Notes under the pieces: model-generated
What the model was told of the DNA's origin: nothing
The model's database searches: none
The model's input: the letters and a program-made list of their open reading frames with translations, nothing else
Shown here: piece by piece, positions 37,341 to 49,600 of the stretch
Numbering within the stretch: the first letter of the stretch is position 1
How the letters are laid out: the number at the start of each line of letters is the position of its first letter
From: Atrichornis clamosus
Taxonomy: Eukaryota; Chordata; Aves; Passeriformes; Menuridae
Assembly: GCA_013400975.1 (NCBI GenBank)
Contig: WBMZ01014018.1
Coordinates: 129,181 to 193,180 of the forward strand
Reading direction: 5' to 3'
DNA length: 64,000 nucleotides
Program-made: the position numbers and the translations under genes

Positions 37341-40300
37341 CTGGGAACGGCACCCTGAGCAAGAACAAATCCATCCTGCCTGGTTTTAGGGAGAGTCCGG
37401 GTCTGGATTTGGAATTTCTCCCCTGCCTGGCACCCGGGGCACACAACACTCCCTTATCTCCAGGCTTTAGCGGGTGTGTGATGCTTTAGGCGTGGGTTTG
37501 CTGTTGAAGACAAAGTATTAGACACAGAACTGATGACCAGAGGCTGCTTATTTCAGGAGGATGGCAGAACAGTTCACTCCCCTATTTCTGCCTCTCCTGG
37601 ATGTTATTTTATCCGTGCTGGGACCATGGTCCATCGTTTGGTTGCAGTGTTTTTAAGCTCTTTCCTGAGCTGGAGAACTTCCCCCTCTGACTGCAGGTAT
37701 TTCTTTCTGCCACACCCTGGTGCTCTGTGTCCGTGGTCAGCCTGACAGACACAGCAGCAGCAGAGGTGACCGCACAGACGTGCGGTTGTTAGGTCAGACT
37801 TAACCTTCAGACTGTCTCACAGGGCTCTCTCTGTGCCCTGGCCATGGACTAACGTTGGCCACCATTGTGCCTTCCCACAGAGCCATTTGCCTGTGGGAAT
37901 GGGAATTGTGAATTAATTTGGGCTTCTTTGTGTACAGAAGCATCTCATGACTTGAATCCATGGCTGGGCTCATCCGCTCCATCTCTGCATAGCCACGAGC
38001 TGGGTGGTGCTGCATTCAGTGGCGAGGGCCAGGCATGTCCTGGCAGGACCCAGGTGACCGTTTTGGATGTCCCTCCGCACGGGCTGAGCAGCCCCAGGTA
38101 AGCAGCTCACAGAGGAGTGTGAATGTAGCTTTGGCAGTTTGGTGAGATGAATCACATCTCACCTTTCAGTTTCTAGGTCTGGGCTGAGCCCCCCTTCCTG
38201 CACTGCTGCCGAGAACACCCCCAGCCCCATGATGCCCACTGGGGGTGCCCAGCCAGCACTGAGGGGGAGCCAGCAGCCAAATCTGGATGTAAAACCTGGG
38301 TCCTGTTTACCCCTTTTGTGTTACCTTTTGTAGGCGCTGTTTGAGACTAAAAGGACTCCGAAACTGCTTTTGCACGTTAGGTGCTTTCCCTGCTCTGTGC
38401 TGGGAGCCTCTCGTTGGGCCCCGTTCTCAGACTGAGAACAAGGAGTGATCTTTGTGTCTCAGGGAGCTCCCCACTTGTGTGTCTCAGGGAGCTCCCCAGT
38501 CCCCACAATTTCTGTGTAAATGAGGCTTTGCAGTTCAGGCGGGCAGCAGCGCTGCCCGGCTGCTCAAGGAGGGCCTTGTCCTGTTCTATATCTCGAGGGA
38601 GCTGCCAGGCTGGTGCCTCTCTTCTTCCCAAAACACCATTTACCTTTAATAAATCAGAATGTAGTGTCCTGCTGGGAGGAAGTGGGGATGTCCCGCATCA
38701 TTCCTGCCCCTCAGCACCTCTGTCCTGCAGGCACAGGTGCTGCTGTTATTCCAGAGGCAGATTTTCTTCTTGTGCCAGGAGTTCTATCTTCTGCTTTAAG
38801 ATGAAATCACTGTTTAAGCCTCTCTTTCCCATTCCACTTCCAAACACTGCAGTTTGCTCAGAATCCTGCATTATGTGCCAATCCCAGAGAGGTTTTAAGG
38901 TTGAGATATAGGTATATATATATATCTCATATATGTGATTCATAAGGTTCATATCATGGCTTGTTGCTCATCTATCACATCAAGGCGTTCTACATGTGCA
39001 GGTCAAGCCATCCCAGAGGGGGGCACAAATTGCTGGGAAAATCTTCCTTCCAGAAATAGGTCTCACCCATTGCTGGTGGGTTGTCCAAGTGCCCGGTCCA
39101 GTCCTTCCCAGCAGAGGTGCATCCCTGCAGCTGGACAGTTGGAATGTGGAGTTTGCCAGTGCTGAGCAGCTCATTCCTGGTGCAGTTTTCCATCTCAGTG
39201 TGGCTGCTGAACCCCCAGACGCTCTGAGTGTCCAGAGACCAAACTCTTCCCTGTGCTTCCTGTTCAAACCAACGCCCAATTGACCTCTGGGTGATTTTGG
39301 CCTTCTGCAAAGCCACCTTGGTCTCGGTGTCTGGATTGGCAGTGTGCCACCAGCGCCTTTCTGTGGGGAAAACTTCTCCGTGTGCTTCCTGCACTCCTGT
39401 GTTGTGGGTCCTCCCCACCAGCCCCTGGGCCTGCCCTGCTCCGTGGAGCTGTTCTTGCCCTGGTTCATTCCTGGTACCCTGGTGGCAGCAGATCATCACA
39501 GCATTGCGCCCAGTGGCTTTAGCTCACCCCTTATCCTGCCTTTCCAGCCCCGTGCTGGCTGATCCTGTCCTGCTGCCCTTCCCAACAGGCTCTGTCGCTG
39601 ATTCACCACCTCAGTCCTGCTCTGGATGTGCCTGGCTCAGAGTCCCATCCCTGGGGTCTTTGTGTCCCACCTGGGAGCAGAGCAGGAATGAGGTGTCCAC
39701 ATCCCTCTGCCTCTCCTGTGGACTGATCTCAACGTGGTTGAGCTGGGCTTGTGCAGACAGCACTAAATGACAGCTTTTTGTTTCAGATTTCTTTATGTCC
39801 TGGAAGAAGATGCTTCATTTCTGGTGACCTCTTCCTTTCCTCCCTCCACACCCTAAGAAAAGGAGGAGGATAACAGAGAGGGATAATGTATTTTTTCCTG
39901 ATTTTATTTGCCGGTTGCTTGTATTTAGCCATGTGTGAGTACAGCAGGCAGCATCCTGGGGACCTCGCAGTGGCTCACATTTGTCATGTGTCCTGTTCCA
40001 AGCCATTTGGCTCCTCACTTTATGGCCAAGAAAAGGGGACAGTCCCAGAGGGACTGCTGCGATTGACTCCTGAAGAAACCAGACCTTGTGGCAAATTTTT
40101 CAGTCCTGTCCTTGCTGTCAGGCCTCTGCCAGCACCTGGGAGCACGTGGGATGCTCTCAGCAACCCAGCACGGCTTGGGAGGGTCAGTGGGCGTGGGTGG
40201 GTCTGCAGAGATGGGAATGCTGACACATCAGTGGATTTCTCCTGTGTTTCCTCTCTTTGGCCTCGTCAGTGGCTGGTTTTGATCAGTCTGGCCATGACCA

Positions 40301-42255
40301 GGATTCAGTAAGGGCTTGCTCTGGCTTTTGGGAGCAACTCTCCCTGTTCATTCTCTATTGCCTCTTCCCCTGCTGGTGCAGGGAGCTGCGTCTCCCTGGG
40401 GTGAGGTTTTGCAGTCCGAGGAGTGAAGGTCGCTCCTGGTCCCTGCCATGGCTCTTATCCTCAGGGTCAGAGCAGCTTCTGCCCCTCTCAGCGGGACAGG
40501 AACCACAGGCCCTGTAAGGCAGCCGTGTGGTGCCGGCTGTTTGGATGGCACAGGCTCCTTTGCAAGCACCCTGAGAGGATGTTTGTCAAAGCAGCTGCCT
40601 CCTGGATCTTTTGAGACCCTGCCTTTGTGTGGTTTGAGCGAACATCTTATCACCTCCATCTCCCTGCTCTTTGCTGAGCTCTTGCTTGGGTGTAAACACA
40701 CAAAGTTTTTCTTGAAAATCGCACGTTCCTCCCCGCACTGCCCCGATTTCTACAAAGGCTTCCTCCAGCTGCTCCCTCCCTCACTCTGAGTTTCTATCTT
40801 TGGCTCCTGTGTGAGGTGTAGAGGAGGCAGTAAAATCTTGCAAGCAAATAGCTGAAAACCAAGATTTTCTTCTGCAATCTAAGAAAAACAGACACTTTTA
40901 CTGCAGGAGCAGGTACCAGGCGTGTGCTGCCCCACTGCCTGGCACAGCTCCGTATCCAGCTCCTCCTCTGCAATGAGGATGCATCTCCCAAAGCTCCTGC
41001 CCTGCCTGCTGCCCACTGCCCCTTGGGAGGATGAAATGGAGGAGGCGGAAAGCTGAGGTGGAGCTCGAAGGAGATGACGACCTTGCGGGGGAGCCTGTTT
41101 GAGGATCTTGTCCTGAAAAAAGCTCTGGTTAGAATCCCTTGGCTTTAAAACCAAATCCAGTGGTTTTCCTCCTGGTGCAGCATCAGCCCAAGCATCTGTT
41201 TGCTTTAGCCTCGTCCGGATTCCTGTCCTTGTCCCCTCAGTGCCCAAAGCCCTTTGGCAGCACCCAGCCAGGTGTTGAGCCATGTCCTGGCACTGACCCA
41301 GGTGAGGCATCCATGTCCCTCCTCCCACTGCCACTGCCAGCAGACCTGGGCAGTGTTCACAGGCCCATCCCAACAGCAAAGGGCCTTGTTTTTCCTCTCC
41401 TGTTTCCTGCCTGGGATGCTCAGGCTCAGGACAATCCAGGCAGGAAAGGGCCTTATCCTGCCCCGAAGGTACCCGGGGGCTTTCTCCAGTGCTGCTGGAG
41501 CAGTGCCTTGCTTCCCTGCTCCGAGATCCCCTCTGGAAAGGCAGAGGACCTTGTCAGGTGCTTTCCTGCCCAAGGAGATGTTGCTGGGATTGGCCATCAT
41601 GGGAGGGGAAAATCTCAGCTTGTTCTGTGTCTGCCTGGCTTTGCTCCCCTGGAGGAGTGGATTTTAGAGCATTTGCTGGCTCGGGTGGTGCCTCCCCAGG
41701 GCATCCTGGTGGAGCCATCCAGGCTCCAGGGATTTGCCCTCCTGGGTGGGGTCCTGGGAGGGGGTGGTCTGATCCTCTTCACTATTTGATTTCGGGACAC
41801 CAACTTTGGGCTTGATCCTGGAGCTCTTCCCCTCTGCTCCCATCTCCCGGGGGCGGTCCTGGGCTCCACCACAGCAGGAGATCCGAGAGGTCCTTTGGAT
41901 GTGGAAGATGGGACTCAGGTGGACCTTAAGGCAAGAAAAGTGTTTTTCCTTGCTGGAAAGGCTCCTGTGTGCCTTGTCCCAACCATGGCTATGTCTGACG
42001 TCACCTTGGCTGCCGAGGGACTTCTGCTCCTGGGCATGGAGCAGGTGCTGAGCAGGAGAAAAGCCACGGAAGGGAAAGGTCCCAGGGCACTGAAGGCAAG
42101 TGGGGGAACCGCAGTGTGTCCCAGCTGAGTGGAAAGTCCCTGTCAGGGAGCTGTGACACCCTGAGGGCTTCCCCATGACCTCCGGCATCACAGCTCAGCA
42201 GGAAAAGAATTTCTTTTGTTGGTAGGGTTTTTTCATAGTACGTAAAAACTCTTTT
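37341..42255. other. no gene recognised
   Basis: Noncoding. Contains a 20-base phrase repeated at 38454 and 38479 (GTGTCTCAGGGAGCTCCCCA) and a TA microsatellite at 38913-38925. No CR1 tail. Frames up to 216 codons with no known family. Confidence 0.45.
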
Positions 42256-42290
42256 TGTGTGTGTGTGTTTCTGCGTGTGTGTGTTTCTGC
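42256..42290 (+). repeat. GT microsatellite
   Basis: GTGTGTGTGTTTCTGC-type unit repeated twice. A simple repeat. Confidence 0.8.
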
Positions 42291-42329
42291 AAACCTTATG
42301 CCTTAAGCAGGCCAAGTGACAATCTAAAA

Positions 42330-42475
42330 CCAATGATCAGCAAGTCTCCACTTTCCACCAACAGGTGAATGTTTACCAGTTTGGTGTTTAATTAACAGAA
42401 ACACCTAATTAGTCCGTCCAGCTTTGTAACTGTGACAAACAGAGATGAATGAAGCCTCCTAACTAAGCAATCTTG
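42330..42475. promoter_or_regulatory. candidate conserved noncoding element
   Basis: AT-rich block with CCAACAGGTGAATG (E-box CAGGTG), GTGTTTAATTAACAG, ACACCTAATTAGTCCG and CCTAACTAAGC. T-box-like ACACCT overlaps the homeodomain core. No ORF or repeat. About 4 kb upstream of the PIK3R5 start exon. Confidence 0.38.
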
Positions 42476-43486
42476 GATGGAAATTCCCCCAAGATCTTGC
42501 ACCCAAGCAAGGACAATTTCACAAATGATCTTTAGATGCTTTCAAACTGAGCTTTGGCGTGCCATGGCTTTGCTCACTCACTTCAATCAGTGTTTTTTTG
42601 ACTGGTTAGAAAACTCTCAGGTGCCTTTTGGGCACCCAGGCCTTCAGAGGGGATGGGTTCAATTTTGCCCCAGGCCCATGGCATTGTGAATTGTTGGTCA
42701 TCTGCTGAAAATGGAGCAAAACCTTGAGGCAAATTGGTTTATCTCAGGGCATGGTGTTCTTAAAACCAGAGGGCTTAGATGTTGTCAGTGCTGTGGTGGA
42801 GAGGGCTGTGCCCTCGCGGGGTGATGTCACATGAGGGACAACAAGCCCTGCTCCCTGCCTGCCTCATCCTCAGCTGTCTGTGCCCACATTGGTGCAGCTG
42901 TGGCTCCTGGTTCCCCTCCCAGTCCCTTGGCTGGGGGGTCTGTGGGTGGGTGGGAATCCTGCGTGGGACGGACACAGAGGGACCCTGGCACGGGCCATGG
43001 TGTGTTGGGCTTGGTTGGTCAGCGCTGTGCATGGACAGGACTCGATGCAGCTGAGATCTCACCACTTTCTTGTGAGGAGTCCAGGCCTTTCTGACTGTGC
43101 TGCTGCTGCAGGGGGCAGGAGGATGGCACGGGGTGTGAGGAACGTGCCTGGAGAGCTGCAGGTTTGTCACAAGTTGCTGTGGGACAGCAAAAAAAATTGC
43201 TTAGCTCTTGCAGACATTGTTTTTTCTCCTTCTTCAGTGGTGACTGTATGGTTTGCACAGTGTTTGGAGGCTGCTTTTAAGGTGCAGTCACTGAAGAAGA
43301 GAACCCCATCCCATATGGGGGAACAGCCAGCGCCTGAAGTCCCACAGCTTGGCTTTGTGGGGCTGGGTCTGGTGCCTGAGTGAGGGGTGGGGGGCAGAGC
43401 CCCTCTGCTTGCCCTGCTCAGCTCTTGCTGACATGGCACAGAGCAGGAGGGGCAGTGGATCCGGGCACGCTTTTCCTTGTGCAATG
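42476..43486. other. no gene recognised
   Basis: Noncoding with overlapping short frames. No repeat or RNA feature seen. Confidence 0.5.
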
Positions 43487-43725
43487 TCACAGAATCCCAG
43501 GATCATCCAGGTTGGAAAAGACCTCCCAGACCATCAAATCCAACCTGTGCCTGATCCCACCTTGTCCCCAGCCCGCAGCACGTCCAGGCCTTTCTTGGAC
43601 CTCCAGGGATGGGGACTCCACCACCTCCCTGGGCAGCCCCTGCCAGTACCTGACCACCCTTTCCATGCAGAAATTCCTCCTGGTGTCCAACCCAATACAC
43701 CCCTGGCTAATGCCTTGTCCAAGGG
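43487..43725 (-). mobile_element. CR1 LINE 3' fragment, reverse orientation
   Basis: 'tcacagaatcccaggatca' and 'caggttggaaaagacctcc' start the inverted terminus, followed by 'ggcagcccctgccagtacc' and 'gcagaaattcctcctggtg'. Typical bird CR1 of another subfamily. Confidence 0.92.
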
Positions 43726-44940
43726 GTGATGTTCAGTCATTGCCTGAGCCTGTTGCCCGCAGTGGCTGTGGTGTCCCTCTGTCCCCGTGCTGGGAGCAGT
43801 GTCCGGGTGCTTCACAGAGGGCTGGACACACGTGTGGACACTGGCTGGTGCTGCCTGCAGAGCTGCTGTGGGCAGAGTTGTGACAGTGTCGTGCAGGGAG
43901 GTCTCTCCCTGCTGTTCTGACTCAGTTGTTCCATCAAAACCCTTCTCCCTCCCCCGGGTGCTGGTTGTGCTCCTGGGGAGAAGGCAGGAATCCCACACCT
44001 GTCCCAAATGCTGCTCTGCTGCAGTGCCCAGCCTCGGTGACAAGGGTGTCCCCAAAGGGTGCCAGAGCACTCCAGGATTTGCCCTGGGGGTGTTGTGAGA
44101 TGTCACCACAGGCTGTTCCCTGAGCAGCAGCTCTGATGTCCCTTCCGCCTGCTCCCAGTCCCTTGTGGCTTTGCCAGAGCAGCTCTTGGTTTCTCCGCTC
44201 TGCTGCTGGGGGTTCAGCTGGGGGAAGAGGATGAAGGGACAGATTTTTGGGGTTTTTTTCCTGCAGAGTTGCTCAACACCCTAATAAAAAGCAAAGCATT
44301 GATCCAAAACCTTGAGCTCAACACGTTTTCCTTGGTGTTCTCGAGATGCTTAACAGGGCTCCTCGGAAGGTCAGATGACGTTCTCCAGAACTGGCCCCTG
44401 CCTTGTCATCTCACTCAGCGTGGGTGGGAGGGAGGGCAGAGCTGGGGGAACACTTTTCTACTAAAAGGGTGCAGAGTTTCTGCTCAGCTCTGGGGGACAA
44501 ACCGAGTCCTTTCCCACGGAAAGTGCTTCCCTAAGCACTGCCCTGGGAGAGGAGTTTACATTCATGTGTGGTCCGCAGCACACCAGGGAAAAAACACCCA
44601 AGGACTGCTGTGTTTAGTGGTTTGAAAGCTGTGGTGGTATCGTGGTTATGTTTCGTCCTTAAATCCCCTGCCTGTTGTGTGCTGAGACAGGGGGAGCATC
44701 CATGGGAAGGGCTGGTGGGGCTGGTGTGGGGTGAGGAGCGTGCTCCCTCCAAGGGCTGAGCTGTGCCTAAACCCAGCTGTCACACAGGGTGTTTTTGAGC
44801 TGGGTGTTGTAAAAGGTGTCTGTGAGTCACGCTGGGCTCTTACTCACTGCTCTTCTCTTCTCTTCTCACAACCATGACTGAGGTGCTGGGCTGCGATTTC
44901 CCCACGCGCTCAGCCCGCAGCACCACGGCCGAGCGTTTCT
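43726..44940. other. no gene recognised
   Basis: Noncoding. A CTTCT pyrimidine microsatellite lies at about 44852-44867. No gene seen. Confidence 0.5.
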
Positions 44941-45032
44941 GGGTGTTCCTCGCACCGTGCAGGGATAAAAGTTGTGGTGCAGAGCCCAACTCCAGGCTTG
45001 GGCAGAGGGACACGAGGCAGGAACCCGTGAGC
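44920..45032 (+). promoter_or_regulatory. possible proximal PIK3R5 promoter and short noncoding exon
   Basis: A TATA-like GGATAAAAG at 44963-44971 follows a CpG-containing stretch (CACGCGCTC, CACGGCCGAGCG). About 55 bases downstream a donor-like CCC/GTGAGC at 45027 could end a short first exon that splices to the acceptor at 46517, 1.5 kb away. All pieces are weak motifs; transcript evidence is needed to choose between this and the CpG islands further left. Confidence 0.2.
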
Positions 45033-46517
45033 CTCTTTGGGTGAAGGAGAGAGCTTGCGTTTGGCAGGTCAGTGAGTGTTTGCTTTCAGCTTTTCGGAGC
45101 TGCTGTGGATTCTCTCCAGCGCAGGAAGGACCGAAGGGCAGGGCTGGAGTTGGCTCCCTGCGTTCTAAGGGAGCTCCAGCAGCCCTGCACGGCTTTCCTG
45201 AGCCCTTCTGGGGGAGTTGCTGGGGTCTCAGTGTGGGTGGAGGTGGCCAAGCTGAGTGCATGAGGCAGGGAGGGCTGTGAAGCCTCTGGGAGGTCACAGC
45301 GGCTTTTGCTCCTGTGGGGTGTAGGTGAGACTGTGATGGGCACAGCCACTGCTGAATAGTGACACCAAATGTTGACCAAAAAAGCAGAGAATTGAGCATT
45401 TCGGGGTAGTTTTGGGAACTGTGGGCCTGTGGCATAGGTGCTGTCTTGGAGTAGAGCAAAGGCCTCACTGGCAGGTGGGTTTTGTAGTATTGGCAGGTTT
45501 TTTTTTTTCTTCCTTGGGTCATTGTTGTGCATTTGTGGTGCCTCTAAACAAGAGGCCAAGACTCTGTGGGATGGACTCTGTGCTTTGTGAGAGGAGGGAC
45601 CCCTGCCCCAGGGTCCCTCTGGAATCTCCACCCTGTCACCTCTCTGATTGCTCACGGTTGGGAACATCTGAGCACCGAACCTGGGCAAGTGACCTTGATG
45701 TTCATGGTGTCCCAGACAGATGGATATAAACGGGGTGGGATAAAACCTTCCTCCCCAGCACAGTCTCTGCCACCCAAGGTTTAGGGTTGTGCCCTGGGCC
45801 CTGGAGGAGAGGTGGGATGTGACAGGGCTGCAATCACAATTTCACAATGTCCTCGGGTGTTGGGGCTCGGGTTCCCTCTGTGCTTTCCACCATTGCACAG
45901 GGGCACGTGGGCCTTTTCCTCATGTTGGCTGAGTGGCAGCAAGGTGGCAGTTCTGGAGGCTTTCCTGGTGACTTGGAGTGGGTTTGTGACCATCTCCAGG
46001 GGACATTAGAGCCATCAGGGGCAGTCCATGCCTAACGGGAGGAGTGGGAGGATGGGCTCTGTCACCTTTGCCAGGCTGGACCAGCTGATCCTTTGGGATC
46101 TCTCCCAGCCAGGGCTGTTCTGTGAATCCCATCCAGGCCCAGGTGCTGCAGCTGTGCTCTCTGGTGTTATCTGTGGTGGAGGTTAACCCAAAACCCCCCT
46201 GACCGCAGCCACGTCAGCGAGGCTCGCTCTGCCCTGCAGGCAGGAGCTGGGAGAAGGCAGCAATGCAGGGCAGGGACTGCCTTGGCCCCACTGCCTCTCC
46301 TGGTGGGGTGATGGAGGTGTGCCTCCTTTCCTTTGGCAGGGACTGGGGAGCAGAGGGAAGGTGACAGGCGGGGCACAGGGGCTGGCAGGGTGACAGGGGT
46401 GGTGTTTCACCAGGAGCATCTCGGTGGTGCTGCAGCAGGAGCCTTGCAGTGCTCCCTTCCTGCACTTCAGTGAGGACCTTGTATCCTGCCCTAACTTCCC
46501 TCCTTCTTCCTCTCCAG
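45033..46517. other. upstream flank or last 5' intron of PIK3R5
   Basis: Noncoding up to the acceptor TTCTTCCTCTCCAG of the start exon. Contains an 11-base T run (45498-45508) and a weak CR1-like terminus at about 46060-46132. Confidence 0.6.
46060..46132 (+). mobile_element. possible CR1 3'-terminus remnant
   Basis: 'ggctggaccagctgatcct', 'gggatctctcccagccagg' and 'gttctgtgaatccc' resemble a diverged direct-orientation CR1 end. Only about 70 bases, so the call is weak. Confidence 0.4.
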
Positions 46518-46520
46518 GAG

Positions 46521-46529
46521 ATGAATTAA
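46521..46529 (+). promoter_or_regulatory. minimal upstream ORF (ATG AAT TAA) just before the PIK3R5 start
   Basis: In the 13-base 5' UTR part of the start exon, an ATG at 46521 is followed by one sense codon and TAA. The stop ends one base before the main ATG at 46531. A ribosome initiating here would terminate almost on top of the true start, a layout that can lower or condition initiation. The upstream ATG has weak context (G at 46518, the -3 position, is acceptable; A at +4). This is seen directly; any effect on translation is inference. Confidence 0.5.
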
Positions 46530-46530
46530 A

Positions 46531-46627
46531 ATGCAGCACACCACGTGCACAGAGGACAGGATCTACCACGCCCTGGAGAGGTGCCTGCACGGGCTCAGCA
46601 GGGACGCAGTGTCCAGCAGATGGGCTG
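46531..46627 (+). CDS. PIK3R5: PIK3R5 coding exon 1 (start codon)
   Basis: Encodes residues 1-32 plus the first base of codon 33 ([11 protein letters not shown] ... [11 protein letters not shown] ... SSRWA). The ATG at 46531 has A at -3, a favourable initiation context, and the protein start matches the known p101 N terminus. The exon itself begins at 46518 after a strong pyrimidine-rich acceptor ending in AG at 46516-46517, so 13 bases of 5' UTR are spliced onto an upstream noncoding exon. The donor GTAGGT begins at 46628. The intron interrupts the codon after its first base (phase 1), and joining to 55297 restores W-A-A-G-L-C. Confidence 0.93.
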
Positions 46628-49600
46628 GTAGGTGACCTGTGACCAGGGCCTTGCTCTTCTCTGTGTGATCTGCTGACCTGCCTGGGTAAGAGAGAGCTGC
46701 TGGTGCTACTGGAGCCTTTTCTCCTCCCAACATTCAAAGTCAGAGGTAGCACCCAACCCAGTCAGTCTTCCTGGGCCTCCTGCTGTGGTGGGAAGGTGTC
46801 CCGAGGCACTGAACGGTCATGTTGGGTCTGACCTGTGTGAGGGCTCAGCAGGGAAGCTGTGCGTGTTGCCAGCTGTCCCTGCAGGAGCCTTCCCTGAGCA
46901 CGAGGAAAGGCTCCCTTGTGCAATCAGGCAGCCCTGCTTTGATGCTCACAGCCCCCAAACCCAGGGCTGGCATCTCTGCTGCATTGTCAGACATGAGCAC
47001 AGAGATTTTGTTATCGGCCGGGTTTAAACCTGACTCAGATACCAGGGTGGCCATAAAGATGTGAGTGAGCCATGTTCAGAGGGCTGTGAAGGGATTTGGG
47101 ATGACAGTGGTGAGGGCAGAGCAGCAACGAGCAGAAATAATCTTTGAATGTCATTTTGACCTTTCTTTCCCATACCTGTGTTTGTGAGCTGCCATGAAAT
47201 CACTCCCAAACCCTCTTGTGGATGAAGGAGTTTGGGGGGGCTGTCAAATTCTGATTCTTTTTTGTCTGTGCAGTTCTTTCAACCCTTTCTGCTTTTCTTT
47301 TAACCCCTAAACCAACAAAGGGATGCAAATAGTATCCTACCTGCTGCCAAATCCCAGAGCAATCCCTTTGCCATGCCCATTCCCTCCCTCCCACCGGAGC
47401 AGTGCTGCAGCGTCACCTGGGGCTGGGTCCGTGCAGTTCCGACCAAGACTCCCGTGTCCTTTTCGTGTCCCCATGCTCTGGGAGGCAGGCCCTGAGGTGT
47501 GACCTACATTCCTGGTTCCTGGAAGCATGGCCTCGTGCTTGGCACGGTGACAGCGCGTGCCCAGAGGAGTCCCTCTGGCCAAGCAGGTCATGGTGTGCCC
47601 AGAGCTCACCTCTTCTGCAATTACCATCAATCAATTCCCGTGTCACTCACAAACTAATCCCAGCCCCTCCGTGTTTGTGTCGGGGAAACCTTTAAACAAC
47701 GACTTCATCACTTTTCGGGCTCATTAGTGAAGAGCAGAGGGGTCGGGGGTGGGGGGCTGTGCTGGAGGCAGCTGTGCTGCCCAGTGAGTCCCATTTCCAA
47801 CCATTTCCCCCTGGCTCTCGGCCCCCTTCATGTGGCTTTCGTGGGGTTTGGCAGAAGACCCGGCATTCCTGGGAGAATCTCAGGCGTTTCGCACCTCAGG
47901 AGAGTCCCCTTTCATCCAAAGTGTCTGTGCTGTGCCAGAAACCCCCGCGGGCCCCGTCCTCAGCCAGTGGGGGCTGCTGGCTGTGCTGTGCCCCAGCCCA
48001 GGCGCTGCTGCTGGGCAGCCCCCAGGACAGCCCCTCGGTGCCGGCCCCGGGGGCTGTCCCTCATTGCACCCTGCTGGCTTGGGGGAGCTGCTCTCTCACG
48101 TCCTGCCCTTGCAGCCAGAGTAGGAAGTATTTTGTCATTGTGGTAACACATGTAGGGAAAGCAGAGCACAGCGTGCCCACATCCCACCCTCCTGCTTCTC
48201 AAAACCAGAGCAGAAGTGTTTGCACATCCTTCTGCCTTCCCCGTGTGACCATTCCATTACTGCTCTCCTGTGTCCTGGTTTTCGTGGCAGGGTTGATCCT
48301 ACAGTCAGGGAATCCTCCCATCTCTGAGCTGGGCTGGAACCTTCACCTTCCCGTTTTTAACTTCTTGCATCACTTCTAGTTCCCAATTTATTTGCTTCCC
48401 CCTCCTTTTTGACCACTTTCATACACCAAAATAACACAAACCACATCCCAGCTTTTTGGGCTGAGACCTTGCTGGCGTTTGGTTCATTTTAAAGTTATTT
48501 CATGTTTTATTTTTACGTGATAACTTCACAGGAGGTTGCTCCAGAGTGGGTGAGTAATCGTTTCCAATGCGTTTTTTCCCCCCTGCGTAAGTGCCTGGGT
48601 AGCTGAGGGCTGTGAAGTCAGCAGAGAGGAGTTGTGAGTGCTTTGGCCAACCCAGATTTATACCCTGGATGAGCCCGTGGCCAGCTCTGGGGTCTAAATA
48701 GAAGCTCTTCCTGCGGAGTTTATTGGAGAAACCAAAATAAAATGAATTGTCTGCAACCCATAAAAATCCCTGTTAGAAAAGTGCTTGGAAGGAAAGCCTT
48801 TCCCTCGTGGAGACCTCTTCAGGACTGGCCTTGCTTTGTGCTGCTGGAGAGAGACCACAGTTGAATTAGAGTGTGAAAAACAAGAGAAATATTTTATGTC
48901 TTGCTGGTGAGCAGAGAAGCAAGGAGGGTTTGGGTAAAGGAGAGCCCTGGGCTTGGCTCTGGTGGTGCTGGGGATGCCGTGGAGTCAGGAGAGGGGCTGG
49001 AGGATCCTGGTGGATGGGAGCTTCTGGAGAGGTTGGAGGACATTCCAGTGCCTGGAAGGTTCCAGGGATGGAATAGAGAGCAGCCCAATGCCTGGAATGT
49101 TCCAGGGAAGGGAAGGAGCTGTTGTGTGTCTGCCCCAGGGGTCAGAGAGGAGGAAGGATGCTGGTGAGGGAGGGCGAGGGTCACTGGAGAGCGGGAGGAG
49201 GGGTGGTCCCTGACCTGTCTCACCTGGTGCCCAGGAGGGCAGACTCATTGCTAACAAAGGGAAACTCAAGGCCCTTGCAGTCGTCTGAGTGCCCTGGTGG
49301 GGAAGGAGCAGGATCTGGTGTGGGGCTGCTCCAGCCTAGGCACCGAGCAGTGAAATGCAGTGTCTGAAATAACTTGGTGGAATCACGGAATATTCCGACT
49401 TGGAAGGGACCCACAAGGACCAGCAAGGCCAGTCTTCAGTGAGAGGCTCATACAGGGATTGGATCCACAACCTTGGCGTTTTTAGCACCAGGCTGTGACC
49501 AGCTGTGCTCATCTCAGGGTCTTCCAGCTCTGGGTGCACAATTGAGGTTACTGGGTGTTAAATGTGGCAGATTTTAACCTTTGAGCTGATTTCTTCAGGC

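Noticed and set aside
1..46517. NTN1 coding exons, tRNA genes, a CRISPR array, or a retroviral provirus
   Set aside because: Searched by eye for netrin laminin-N sequences, tRNA B-box words, regularly spaced repeats and long terminal repeats; none was found.
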